Shown here: piece by piece, positions 17,706 to 26,758 of the stretch
Numbering within the stretch: position 1 is the first letter of the stretch
How the letters are laid out: every line of letters starts with the position of its first letter
From: an uncultured Fibrobacter sp.
GTDB lineage: Bacteria; Fibrobacterota; Fibrobacteria; Fibrobacterales; Fibrobacteraceae
Direction of reading: 5' to 3'
Length of the DNA stretch: 56,781 nt
Assembly: GCA_947165045.1 (NCBI GenBank)
Contig: CAMUYW010000015.1
Location: 1 to 56,781 of the forward strand
Translations under genes and position numbers: made by a program
Notes under the pieces: generated by a model
What the model saw: only the letters and a program-made list of their open reading frames with translations
What the model was told of the DNA's origin: nothing
Databases searched by the model: none

Positions 17706-18728
17706 TTAGAACTGGCTCAAGAATCTCTGGTCGTTTGCCGTGAGGAGACCGATTTCCGGAATCTCGTGGCGGAGCATGGCGATACGGTCGAGACCGAAGC
17801 CGAATGCGAAACCAGTGTACTTTTCGGAATCAATGCCGCAGTTCTTGAACACGTTCGGGTCCACGGAGCCGCAACCGCCGATTTCCATCCAGCCGGTGCC
17901 CTTGCAACGACGGCAACCTTTGCCACCGCAGAACACGCAGCTCACGTCCATTTCTGCAGACGGTTCCGTGAACGGGAAGAAACTCGGACGGAAGCGTGTC
18001 TTGACGCCTGCGCCAAAGAGTTTGTTCATGAACACTTGGAGCACGCCCTTGAGGTCGGCGAAGCTGATGTTTTCGTCTACCACGAGTCCTTCGCACTGCT
18101 GGAACATCGGGGCGTGGGTGGCATCGTTATCGACGCGGAACACATGGCCCGGAGCGATCATGCGGAATGGCGGCTTGTGTGTTTCCATGTAGTGAATTTG
18201 GGTGCCGGAGGTATGCGTACGGAGCATGACCTTGTTGTCCACGTAGAACGTGTCCTGCATGTCGCGGCTCGGATGGTCAGGAGGCGTGTTGAGTGCTTCG
18301 AAGTTGTACCAGTCCGTTTCGATATCGCGACCGAAGTCCACATCAAAACCCATCTGTGCAAAGAAGTCGATGATTTCTTCGCGAACGTCGTAAAGCGGAT
18401 GCGTGGAGCCTGCTGCAATGCCTGCTCCCGGAAGCGTGATATCGACTGCGCCGCTGGCAAGCTTTTTCTGGAGCGCTGCTTCGTTAGCGGTTTCGATGGC
18501 CTTGTCAATTGCTTCGGAAACGGCGACCTTCAGTTCGTTAACGAGCTTGCCGTAAGCCGGGCGTTCTTCGGCAGAAAGTGTACCCATCTGCTTCATGAGG
18601 TCGGTGACGACACCCTTCTTGCCGAGGTACTTTACACGAAGATTGTTAACTGCTTCTTGATTGGTGAGGTCCGTTTGAGCAAGTTCTGCATCAAAGGCCT
18701 GCTTGACATTGTTAATAGCTTCACTCAT
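17706..18728 (-). CDS. pheS: Phenylalanyl-tRNA synthetase alpha subunit
   Basis: Catalytic alpha subunit of 340 residues that charges tRNA-Phe as an alpha2-beta2 enzyme. An N-terminal coiled-coil (about 1-90) is followed by the class II catalytic core: THPLYDVREEIIDFFAQMGF, TPPDHPSRDMQDTFYV, LRTHTSGTQIHYM, motif 2 FRPSFFPFTEPSAEMDV and the C-terminal FGFGLDRIAMLRHEIPEIG. The Cys cluster CVFCGGKGCRRCKGTGW is a known PheS variant. The ATG at 18728 is preferred over an upstream in-frame start because the upstream 55 residues are not PheS-like; a TTTTTCTAAATTTC box lies just upstream. pheT is not adjacent, which is unusual but not unique. Confidence 0.95.
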   Translation of the reverse strand: MSEAINNVKQAFDAELAQTDLTNQEAVNNLRVKYLGKKGVVTDLMKQMGTLSAEERPAYGKLVNELKVAVSEAIDKAIETANEAALQKKLASGAVDITLPGAGIAAGSTHPLYDVREEIIDFFAQMGFDVDFGRDIETDWYNFEALNTPPDHPSRDMQDTFYVDNKVMLRTHTSGTQIHYMETHKPPFRMIAPGHVFRVDNDATHAPMFQQCEGLVVDENISFADLKGVLQVFMNKLFGAGVKTRFRPSFFPFTEPSAEMDVSCVFCGGKGCRRCKGTGWMEIGGCGSVDPNVFKNCGIDSEKYTGFAFGFGLDRIAMLRHEIPEIGLLTANDQRFLSQF

Positions 18729-18936
18729 AGTACGGCGAAATTTAGAAAAAAACTGTTTTTCTGGCTTTAAAAATCTTCGTTGCAGATATCGCCTATGGCT
18801 GCCTGTAAGTCGAAAATGAATTTTTTTTCGAAAAATTTTTAGGCCAAAAGTTTCGAAAATGCGTGTTAATATAATAGAAGGTGACGAATGCATCCTTAGC
18901 CTTCTAAAACTTAACCGCCTTTTGGCAAGGATTACT

Positions 18937-20001
18937 ATGTCAGAAAATCAAGATACTCTCGGATTTTCGATCCCGACTTCTCGTGATCGATTAGTTGATA
19001 AAACCATTGAAGAAATCAAGAAACACACCTATATCAATCCGCTTTTTGATGCCGGATTTAAAGCTTTTCTCTGTGATGAACAGGCTTTGGTGAATTTTTT
19101 GAATGGTGTTTTTTACCTGAAAGAAGATAATAGGATTGAATCTGTTGTCATTAAAAATACCGATATCAATATCGTTTATCCTGTGGTTAAGCCATTCAGA
19201 CTCGATATCCGGGCAAGGACTTCGAATGGGATTAGTATCAACATCGAAATGCAAAAAGCACGGCCTGATTATTTTATCGATCGAGTTCTCTTGCAACATA
19301 GCGCTTTTATGTTGCAAAGCAAGTATGAATGGGATCAGCTGAATTTCGGAAAGCTAACGACTGATTTGTCCGATGAGGAAAGAGCCAAGCGAGAAATACA
19401 CCGTTACGAGGTTCCACCGACCTACGCTATTTGGATTTGTGATTTCCCCTTGGGCAAACAGAAAACGTTCCGCGGCGACTGGGCCGTCCGCAATAGGGAG
19501 GGCTTGACGCTGAGTGACAAGATGATGTATATTATTTATGATTTAACCAAGTTTACCAAGCCTTTGGAAGAGGTCTCTACTGTAGAAGACCGTTGGCTTT
19601 ACCTGCTCAAACATGCTGGTGTGGCTAAAAGTCTTCCTGACTTTAATGATGATATCATTGCAAAGGCTATTTACAGGCTTTTGGTGAATCGTGCATCGGA
19701 AAGGTTAATTATGGATCAGGCAAACGATATGGTATGGACTGAAGAGGAATTGGATCGTTTGGCATTGTATAAAATACGTGCCCGTGAGAGATTTCGTACG
19801 CAAGGTCTAGCAGAAGGGCGAGCGGAAGGTCTAGCAGAGGGACGAGCAGAAGGACGTGCGGAAGGACTCGCTGAAGGTGTCTCTCAGAACCAAACCGATA
19901 CCAAAGCCATTTTGCGCGATATGGGTGTTTCTGAAGAGCAAATTGCTGAATTGCAAACTCGTCTTGAAGCGCTTCAGCAGAGCCGACAAGCTCAAAAATA
20001 G
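18937..20001 (+). CDS. Rpn-like PD-(D/E)XK nuclease family transposase
   Basis: 354 residues related to PF12784 / recombination-promoting nuclease proteins. The N-terminal part shows INPLFDAGFKAFLCDEQALV, LDIRARTSNGISINIEMQ (the D...E-x-Q nuclease core) and YFIDRVLLQHSAFMLQSKY. The C-terminal tail contains six AEG-type tripeptide repeats (RAEGLAEG units, about residues 290-312), typical of this family and prone to expansion. The ATG at 18937 has AAGG 6 nt upstream and is preferred to the in-frame start at 18859. Such genes are scattered and often mobile or phase variable. It is divergent from pheS, 208 bp away. Confidence 0.85.
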   Translation: MSENQDTLGFSIPTSRDRLVDKTIEEIKKHTYINPLFDAGFKAFLCDEQALVNFLNGVFYLKEDNRIESVVIKNTDINIVYPVVKPFRLDIRARTSNGISINIEMQKARPDYFIDRVLLQHSAFMLQSKYEWDQLNFGKLTTDLSDEERAKREIHRYEVPPTYAIWICDFPLGKQKTFRGDWAVRNREGLTLSDKMMYIIYDLTKFTKPLEEVSTVEDRWLYLLKHAGVAKSLPDFNDDIIAKAIYRLLVNRASERLIMDQANDMVWTEEELDRLALYKIRARERFRTQGLAEGRAEGLAEGRAEGRAEGLAEGVSQNQTDTKAILRDMGVSEEQIAELQTRLEALQQSRQAQK

Positions 20002-20019
20002 ATTTCTCGCATTAATATC

Positions 20020-20045
20020 GAAAAAAAGCTCCCGGTGGGGGAGCT
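20020..20045 (-). terminator. Terminator of the minor-pilin operon
   Basis: On the minus strand AGCTCCC pairs with GGGAGCT (20039-20045 with 20027-20033) and is followed by seven T (20021-20027 read in reverse). It lies 31 nt after the end of the large pilin gene. Confidence 0.8.
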
Positions 20046-20076
20046 CTGTGGCTGTTTTAATAATTAGGTTTGTATT

Positions 20077-23000
20077 TTAATTGACCCAGCAGCCAAGCGT
20101 TCCATTACAAGTGGATGTTCTTATCACTCTTTCACATTTGCTGTCTCCGCTTGAGCAAATCGTTAAATTGGCTTTGTAATTGCCATTGTCATAATAACTG
20201 TTTGCACTTCCGATTCCATCACCATATAAGGAGAATGCCGAAGAATTGTTGCTCTTGCAGGTGAGAGTACGTGAACCATTTTCAACGGAAATGTACAATG
20301 AATCGTTGCAATTGACAGACTCGTTCCAGTATTCGTGGTAATTTAATTGTTTGATTGTTGATCCTGCGGTCGTGACTTTTATAGAACAAGTTGCTTGCGG
20401 ATCTCCATTTACGCGTAAGGTATAATCGTATGTCCCTGCTTTATTTGATGCGTAGAATTCTTCAGACATTATACCGTCCAGTGTGCATGGAGTACTTGTT
20501 TGGGAGCCGTTGGGAACGTCAATCGATGCATTGTAGCATCGGCCGCCATTATATTTGGCCGAGAAACTTATTTTTGAACCTGTTAATACGTTTGTTTGTG
20601 AAATTTCGCAATCCTGAATGTTTTTGTCTGTTGTTTCCAAATAAACAGAACACAATTCGTTCCCATTTCGATTTTTTAATGTATATGTTCCTGCTGGTGG
20701 AACTTTATTGTTTTGTGACATCCATATACTAATTGCTTCATAGGCTTTAACATCTTGTTCTGCAGAGAAATTATTTGGACCTGTTATTATATATTTGTTG
20801 TCTTCGCTGAAGCTACTTGGAGATGTAACCTTGAAATAGACAGCTTGGCCTTCTGTTGATACAGGGTTAGCGGAGAATGCGCATTTTATGCCGTTATTGG
20901 ATTGAACGCTTGAACTGCTTTCTTCAGGTGCTGCAGAACTGGTGGGTGTTGTAGAACTACTTGAAGGTAGATCCTTTATTATGGGTATTGGATCACAGGT
21001 AGAAACCTCGCTTCCGTTTAAACGGAAATGAGCGTAATATGTTCCAGCAGGGAGATGTTTCATCGGGTGGACTTTTGATTCGTATGTATAGCCTGTTCCT
21101 TTTTTCTGAGTTGATGGGTAATTTGTAATAACAACGCCCCCGTAAGTTAAAACGACTTCAATGCTCCACTCAGATCCGTCAGAAGCTGGTGTAACATCTG
21201 CTGTGAATTTGGAATCTGCTTCTGTTCCGTTTGTTATTTGGCAATTTGATATTTGGGCTTCGCTCGCTTTTTCGATTTTTACTGTGCCGCAATTTTTCTT
21301 GACTCCGGAAACCGTAGCGAAATATGTGTAAGATTCTCCAACTGTAAGTGCTTTGGCTTTGTTTGAATTAGGTGTCCACGAAGTACTTTCGCCAGAACCA
21401 GATCCTGTTACAGTTTCTGTATTTTCAATAGATAAAATGTAATCGCAACTCGATGTCGTACATCCGGTAAAGCTAAATGTCATTGCCGGCATTCCTTGAC
21501 CTGCTACGGCATTTTCGCTTGCTACGCTACATTCAACATTGATTGGTTCTATTGTTACAGGGTCTGTAGTGCAGCTGACAATCCCTCCATCGGTGCTCTT
21601 TGCCGTGATTTCAAATGTACGGGTTTGTGATATTCCTTTGTTGTTGACATCGTCATATAAGCCCTCTTCGTTAAAGGCAAAAACACCGTTTTCTGGGCAA
21701 GATATATCTGTCATGCTTTCGATACCGGTAACGGAGCACCCGTTGACGGCAGCCCCTTCTATATTCGTGATAGTCGATGTGAGTTTCCAAGAAATCCCAT
21801 TATAAGATGCCTTACAATTGAGAATATTTAATGCGTAAGGACAAGACGACAATATTGTATTGACTTGATAGGGATAAAGTGTACTCTTGAGGATAATTGA
21901 ACTCACGTTTTCCGGGTCGAACTCGTCAATGTTAGACATGACATCGACATCAAAAGATTGTTGACCGTTAGTGACAATTTCTCTAGGAATACTCAAATTT
22001 CCACTGTTGTCTTTCAGATAGAGTATGATTTTGTCATTGCTATTTTCAGTAAATCCTGAAATATCTATCCATAGTGTGGCGTTGCGGAAATTTATGATTT
22101 CATCGTTGTCGCCTACAGGAATATCTAATTCAGTACCTGCGTTCCCGTATATGGCTGTTGCGTTGCTACTGAGAATTTCGGCGTTCTGTGCGCAATGATC
22201 TATTTCTCCTACACGGAATGATCCGCAACTAGTCCATGACCCACTAAGGCTAGTTTGATCTGTACATGTTATTTTTACTTTGGCATCTTTAATGGGGAAT
22301 GTTCTACCATAAGATGAAGTGTATGATGTTCCGTGTAAGCCGTCTTCGGAGAATTGGTATGTTGAGCCGTTTAGGGTTGCTCCATAGAAGGTGCCATCCC
22401 TGCCGTATTCAGTAATGAAATAATTAAACCAGCTTGGACCTAATGTGCTTCCTGAACAACCTGATGATGCGTTTCCGGTTTCATTGTCGCATCCGTTGTA
22501 ATAGTATGTAAGGGAACAGTTGTGGTCTTCAAACCAGCTGGAAAGACCGACCCATGGCGTGACGCTTCTATCTTTGGGAACGCGTCCACCAAGATAGTTT
22601 GCGGCAAAAGAACAGTTGATTTTGGGGTTCTCGAAACATTCTTCTGCAAAGTACAAACTGCTCCATCCTATGTCATACATTTTGAATGATGGATCTGATA
22701 CGTTGAATCCGACATAGCGGCTATGCTCGTCGCGTGATTTTAAGTAACTCGAAATGTCTAATTCGGCTGTTGATGTGGCGTTGTTTACCGTAGCCCTGAT
22801 TATCAACTTGTTTGATATTGTCAATTCGATTTCCAACTTGATCATGTCTGAGGTGTTGATGGAAACCGTTTGCGAATTAGCATCTTTGAAAAGTACGTTC
22901 GCGCAATTGGAATGACTTACCGTATTGGAACTGTTTGAACCTTCGCAAACGCGAGCTGTCAATGCTTTGTTCCTGCTGGCGTCACCATAGATATTTAATA

Positions 23001-26000
23001 TGGTAAATGAACTTGCTGTGGCGTCTGAACTGAATATGAATCCTGAGTTCAGACTCTTAGTCTGATTTTCTAGAACAGTTGTTTGGATCATGGTTGTCAT
23101 TGTACCATGAATTCCCGCTTCTTTTGTGCTTAGGATGATTGTTGAGTTGCCACTTTGGATACTATTGTTAGATGTAATGTAGCCGTTTTGAATAACGGGA
23201 GGAATACTTGCGTTGTTCCCGTTGTTGGGGTACATAAGTTGCCAATCGGCGCTTATACCAGAAACTGTGCAAGATGCATTACTACCACCTTCGCAGGTGT
23301 TGATGCAGTGAGTCTTGGTGCCGGTGCAAAAAGCTGTTAGTTCTGTAAAGTCTTCATAGAAACAGTGCTTGTCCTTGTCATTGAAAACAGCGTTGATCAC
23401 ATTGTTCGATGTGATTGGCTTTAATTCAAATTGTGCGCTTGTCGTTGATGGAACAGGACAATTATCTCCTGTACATTCCCAACGTGAGAAATTATCTTCC
23501 CCTGCTTCGGTATATGTCGTTTTTACATACCAACCGGCATAAACGTTGCAAACGAGATTCCCGTCGCTGTCTTTGTCACAAATGCTTGTTGTCCCATCTG
23601 TGTAAGAGTCTTTTGATTCTCCGTAATAGACCGATACTTTAGTATCTCCATCCGTGGCGTCTTTTGTATTTACGACGAGAGTATAGCGTTTACGTTTCAA
23701 TGATGCGTAAAGTGTGTATTCTCCATTTTGTTGTGCTTGGAGAATGGAATTATTTTCTGTGGGCAAGAGCAATTCGCAATATTCAGGAATATTATGCATG
23801 CTTTTTAACGATATTGCCGTATTTGTACCCGCACTCCATTTGTTATTTAATTCGGTTACGGTTACGTTTGTTCCCGAGGCCCTAATCCATTCTCCTGAAA
23901 CAAAACCGTCACAATCCAAAGCATCTGCTTTGGCGTCATAGCCTTTTTCTGAACATGTTTGGCTGTTCTCGCTTTTTTCGCAGTATTCGCTAATGTTTGC
24001 ACGTTCGACGGATACATATCCCGTCATAAGAACTTGAGTTGATGAAGGCGGCTTTATCGTGCAGCCAATCATGGGAGATCTTAAATAGATAAAGACACTT
24101 CCTTTTGGAGCTGATGCTGTTGTGGTTACTGTGAATAAATCGATTGTAGAAACGTTTGGCTTAAATGTGAGTGTATAAACTTTTTCTATGTCTGAACTTT
24201 CACGAAGAGTTAGCGATGTTCCTGTAACGGGGGTTACCGTCCAGCCTTCTGGCGGGTTAGATACGGAAATATCAATGGATACATCTTCGGCATGAGCGGT
24301 CTGTTCCACTTCTGCGGAAATAGTCACTTGGGAACTGGTGGTGATTTCTACAATGTCGTCAGCCATCCTTATGGCTGGCGTTGTTCCTGTTTCTCCTGTG
24401 ACAACTACATAGAACGGCAGGTCTCCATAGTTGTTGCTTTGTTGTGCACATGTATAAACATCATCCGAAAGCATATTATTGTTTTGGTAAAGCGCTCCGG
24501 ACGTGTTTAATGCAGGATCGCATGTAACTCTTGATGCATCTTTTTGTTCGTTAGCGCCATTGAGATTAATGATGTTGTAATAATCTGTAAGTTTACCGGC
24601 AGGGTTTCTCGTTAAATAGATTACTCGTGGAAGAATCAGTACAGAAGGAGCGATGGGTTGAGCCGCTTTATCTCCTGATGTTTGTACTTCTTCTCTAGTT
24701 TCATATTGGGATTCTAGAGTTATTCCTAGTTGAGGCGATGTCGCTATATAATAATCGTCATATACGACGGCGCCCCCTATGATAACGCCTTCTTCGTCAG
24801 TTTCTTCTCCGGTGACTAACTTTGTATATGCAGGATTCTCTTTGATGATACCTGCATCACCCAAAGACTTCAGAACGGCGGCATCAAATTCAAGATTGTT
24901 TTTACCTTGGTATTTTTTTAGTTTTTTGCCGTTTGCCATGACAACGCTTCCTTTAAAATGGAATCCGTTGATTTCGTTGATGTCATCCTTGGAGTAAACT
25001 AGATAGTTGTAGGTTGCTCCACTGCGTCCTTTTAGCTGGCCTGTTGCTCCTTTTTCAAGATACAGAAAAACGATGCTTCCATTTGCTGTTGATGGTAAAT
25101 TTGCATTTCCCAAATCAGTTGTTACATCGAAAACAAATTTTCCAACAAGATCTTTATCTGTATATTTGTCTTCCTGATATTGCCATTCGATAACCAGGTA
25201 TTCGTCGTTGTAAAGCTTACCTTGTGCTTTTGCGTTGATGTAGCACATGTTGAGTTTATCGACGAGATTGTTGTCAATATAGAATTGATTTCCAATACCG
25301 CAGAATGCATTTGCTTTGGCCGCTTTCCATCCTGATTCATTTTTTAACTGGATGGGGTCCGGAACTATTTTTGTGGTCGGATCAATCATTTTCCCATACT
25401 TGTTTGACTGGTTAATATTTTTCCAGTAGTTGTCTGTAATGTTTTTAAGGACGTCGTCTGATTCTTTCCATTCTTGAATACGGTCGTTGGATACAGATTG
25501 TGCGTTAAACGAAAAAATTCGACCTCTTTTACAATTTGTCGCGTCATCGTTACAAAAAGATCTATAGGCAAAGGGACGGGTGTAGCCATCCATGTAAACA
25601 CCATACTTCATTAGCCCTTTTTCAAAGTGGTATTGATTGACTTGGGTTTCAATAGCGAATGGCGATGAAGTGTATTGGTAAACTTTTCCCCCAACATTGA
25701 ATCCTCTTTTCCCTTCGCTGTCGCCACAGTTGTTTTCATCGCTACAGTGTGCTTTGATTTTATATGGTAAATACAGACTTTTACCAACGCTAAAGTTAGT
25801 GTTGTTGTTAACGTATTTTTTTAATTCGAGTTGCTCTTCGGGAGCTGAATTTTGATTGGTGAAAACCCAGTTTTTACCGACATTGACGTAAAAATCATTT
25901 TCTCTAGTTATGTGGCCACCTAATGTAAAATTCCCCTTGACGTCGACTTTACATTTTACACTAACATCTCCCTTGACATATAGGTCTCCATGTACAGTTA

Positions 26001-26748
26001 TGGGCTGGCCTTCGGGACATGTAACGTTACCACCGATGTAAACAATTGTTGTATCTAGGCCTTCCGTTCCATATATGGTTTCGCCTGCTTTATTGACTAA
26101 ATTCCCGGCGAGATAAAAATCTCCATAGTGGTGAACTGTACCGCCATATTCGGCATTTCCCGTAACGAGCATGTCGCCTTTGACTACAGGTGTATTGCTG
26201 TATGCCCAGTCTCCGTTGATGTTGCCTGAACCAATCGTATCGTTGCCAGTAATACCGTCACTTGCTCCATGGAAAGCTTTATTGAATGTGAAACGTTCAG
26301 AGTTCTGTGGAACCTTTATTCGGTAAAGTCCGTCAACTTTGATAATTGCTGCTTCTGTATGGACTGTTCCGTTACGGGAATGGCCTTTAGAAAGTAGTTT
26401 GAGTTTGTATGTGTTTTTTTCTGTATTTACACCGGTTAACCAAATGTCGTAATTTTGATTAGCTCTATTTAATTGCGATAAAACGGAATTCAAGAGTATT
26501 GGTCTTTTTTGATTATCGTAGTATTGCTTGATAATGGCGCCAACTTCGTTTGCGTGGTAAGACATCCAGGCACGTGTGTTTTCGATACCGGCAACGGCAC
26601 TTTGGTAGGATTCTTGTCGCAACATTCTTGATGCGCTGGAACGGTTTTCTGATGTTAGCCATTTGAAGGTAGCCGTTGCGGCAATTGTCGCAACTAACAT
26701 GAAAAGAAGGACTGTTATTAAGGATACACCTTTTTTCGATTTAAACAT
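20077..26748 (-). CDS. Giant PilX-like minor pilin / multidomain surface adhesin
   Basis: 2223 residues. The N-terminus SKKGVSLITVLLFMLVATIA plus a charged amphipathic helix is like PilX_N minor pilins, though it lacks the usual FTLIE sequence. Residues about 160-330 form repeated G-D-L/G-N-V turns (GDMLVTGNAEYGG, GDFYLAGNLV, YIGGNVTCPEG, GDLYVKGDVSV) that resemble a beta-helix. A beta-sandwich lies near 790-900. A LamG-like segment lies around 1190-1340 (MIQTTVLENQTKSLNSGFIF to YVGFNVSDPSFKMYDIGW), and a carbohydrate-binding-like sandwich near 1540-1610. About five Ig-like repeats of roughly 100 residues follow, each opening with a Cys, interrupted by a Ser/Pro linker near 1925-1955. AAGGAG overlaps the stop of the upstream PilW-like gene, 10 nt away. 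Role in adhesion is inferred. Confidence 0.75.
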   Translation of the reverse strand: MFKSKKGVSLITVLLFMLVATIAATATFKWLTSENRSSASRMLRQESYQSAVAGIENTRAWMSYHANEVGAIIKQYYDNQKRPILLNSVLSQLNRANQNYDIWLTGVNTEKNTYKLKLLSKGHSRNGTVHTEAAIIKVDGLYRIKVPQNSERFTFNKAFHGASDGITGNDTIGSGNINGDWAYSNTPVVKGDMLVTGNAEYGGTVHHYGDFYLAGNLVNKAGETIYGTEGLDTTIVYIGGNVTCPEGQPITVHGDLYVKGDVSVKCKVDVKGNFTLGGHITRENDFYVNVGKNWVFTNQNSAPEEQLELKKYVNNNTNFSVGKSLYLPYKIKAHCSDENNCGDSEGKRGFNVGGKVYQYTSSPFAIETQVNQYHFEKGLMKYGVYMDGYTRPFAYRSFCNDDATNCKRGRIFSFNAQSVSNDRIQEWKESDDVLKNITDNYWKNINQSNKYGKMIDPTTKIVPDPIQLKNESGWKAAKANAFCGIGNQFYIDNNLVDKLNMCYINAKAQGKLYNDEYLVIEWQYQEDKYTDKDLVGKFVFDVTTDLGNANLPSTANGSIVFLYLEKGATGQLKGRSGATYNYLVYSKDDINEINGFHFKGSVVMANGKKLKKYQGKNNLEFDAAVLKSLGDAGIIKENPAYTKLVTGEETDEEGVIIGGAVVYDDYYIATSPQLGITLESQYETREEVQTSGDKAAQPIAPSVLILPRVIYLTRNPAGKLTDYYNIINLNGANEQKDASRVTCDPALNTSGALYQNNNMLSDDVYTCAQQSNNYGDLPFYVVVTGETGTTPAIRMADDIVEITTSSQVTISAEVEQTAHAEDVSIDISVSNPPEGWTVTPVTGTSLTLRESSDIEKVYTLTFKPNVSTIDLFTVTTTASAPKGSVFIYLRSPMIGCTIKPPSSTQVLMTGYVSVERANISEYCEKSENSQTCSEKGYDAKADALDCDGFVSGEWIRASGTNVTVTELNNKWSAGTNTAISLKSMHNIPEYCELLLPTENNSILQAQQNGEYTLYASLKRKRYTLVVNTKDATDGDTKVSVYYGESKDSYTDGTTSICDKDSDGNLVCNVYAGWYVKTTYTEAGEDNFSRWECTGDNCPVPSTTSAQFELKPITSNNVINAVFNDKDKHCFYEDFTELTAFCTGTKTHCINTCEGGSNASCTVSGISADWQLMYPNNGNNASIPPVIQNGYITSNNSIQSGNSTIILSTKEAGIHGTMTTMIQTTVLENQTKSLNSGFIFSSDATASSFTILNIYGDASRNKALTARVCEGSNSSNTVSHSNCANVLFKDANSQTVSINTSDMIKLEIELTISNKLIIRATVNNATSTAELDISSYLKSRDEHSRYVGFNVSDPSFKMYDIGWSSLYFAEECFENPKINCSFAANYLGGRVPKDRSVTPWVGLSSWFEDHNCSLTYYYNGCDNETGNASSGCSGSTLGPSWFNYFITEYGRDGTFYGATLNGSTYQFSEDGLHGTSYTSSYGRTFPIKDAKVKITCTDQTSLSGSWTSCGSFRVGEIDHCAQNAEILSSNATAIYGNAGTELDIPVGDNDEIINFRNATLWIDISGFTENSNDKIILYLKDNSGNLSIPREIVTNGQQSFDVDVMSNIDEFDPENVSSIILKSTLYPYQVNTILSSCPYALNILNCKASYNGISWKLTSTITNIEGAAVNGCSVTGIESMTDISCPENGVFAFNEEGLYDDVNNKGISQTRTFEITAKSTDGGIVSCTTDPVTIEPINVECSVASENAVAGQGMPAMTFSFTGCTTSSCDYILSIENTETVTGSGSGESTSWTPNSNKAKALTVGESYTYFATVSGVKKNCGTVKIEKASEAQISNCQITNGTEADSKFTADVTPASDGSEWSIEVVLTYGGVVITNYPSTQKKGTGYTYESKVHPMKHLPAGTYYAHFRLNGSEVSTCDPIPIIKDLPSSSSTTPTSSAAPEESSSSVQSNNGIKCAFSANPVSTEGQAVYFKVTSPSSFSEDNKYIITGPNNFSAEQDVKAYEAISIWMSQNNKVPPAGTYTLKNRNGNELCSVYLETTDKNIQDCEISQTNVLTGSKISFSAKYNGGRCYNASIDVPNGSQTSTPCTLDGIMSEEFYASNKAGTYDYTLRVNGDPQATCSIKVTTAGSTIKQLNYHEYWNESVNCNDSLYISVENGSRTLTCKSNNSSAFSLYGDGIGSANSYYDNGNYKANLTICSSGDSKCERVIRTSTCNGTLGCWVN

Positions 26749-26758
26749 ATTTTTCTCC

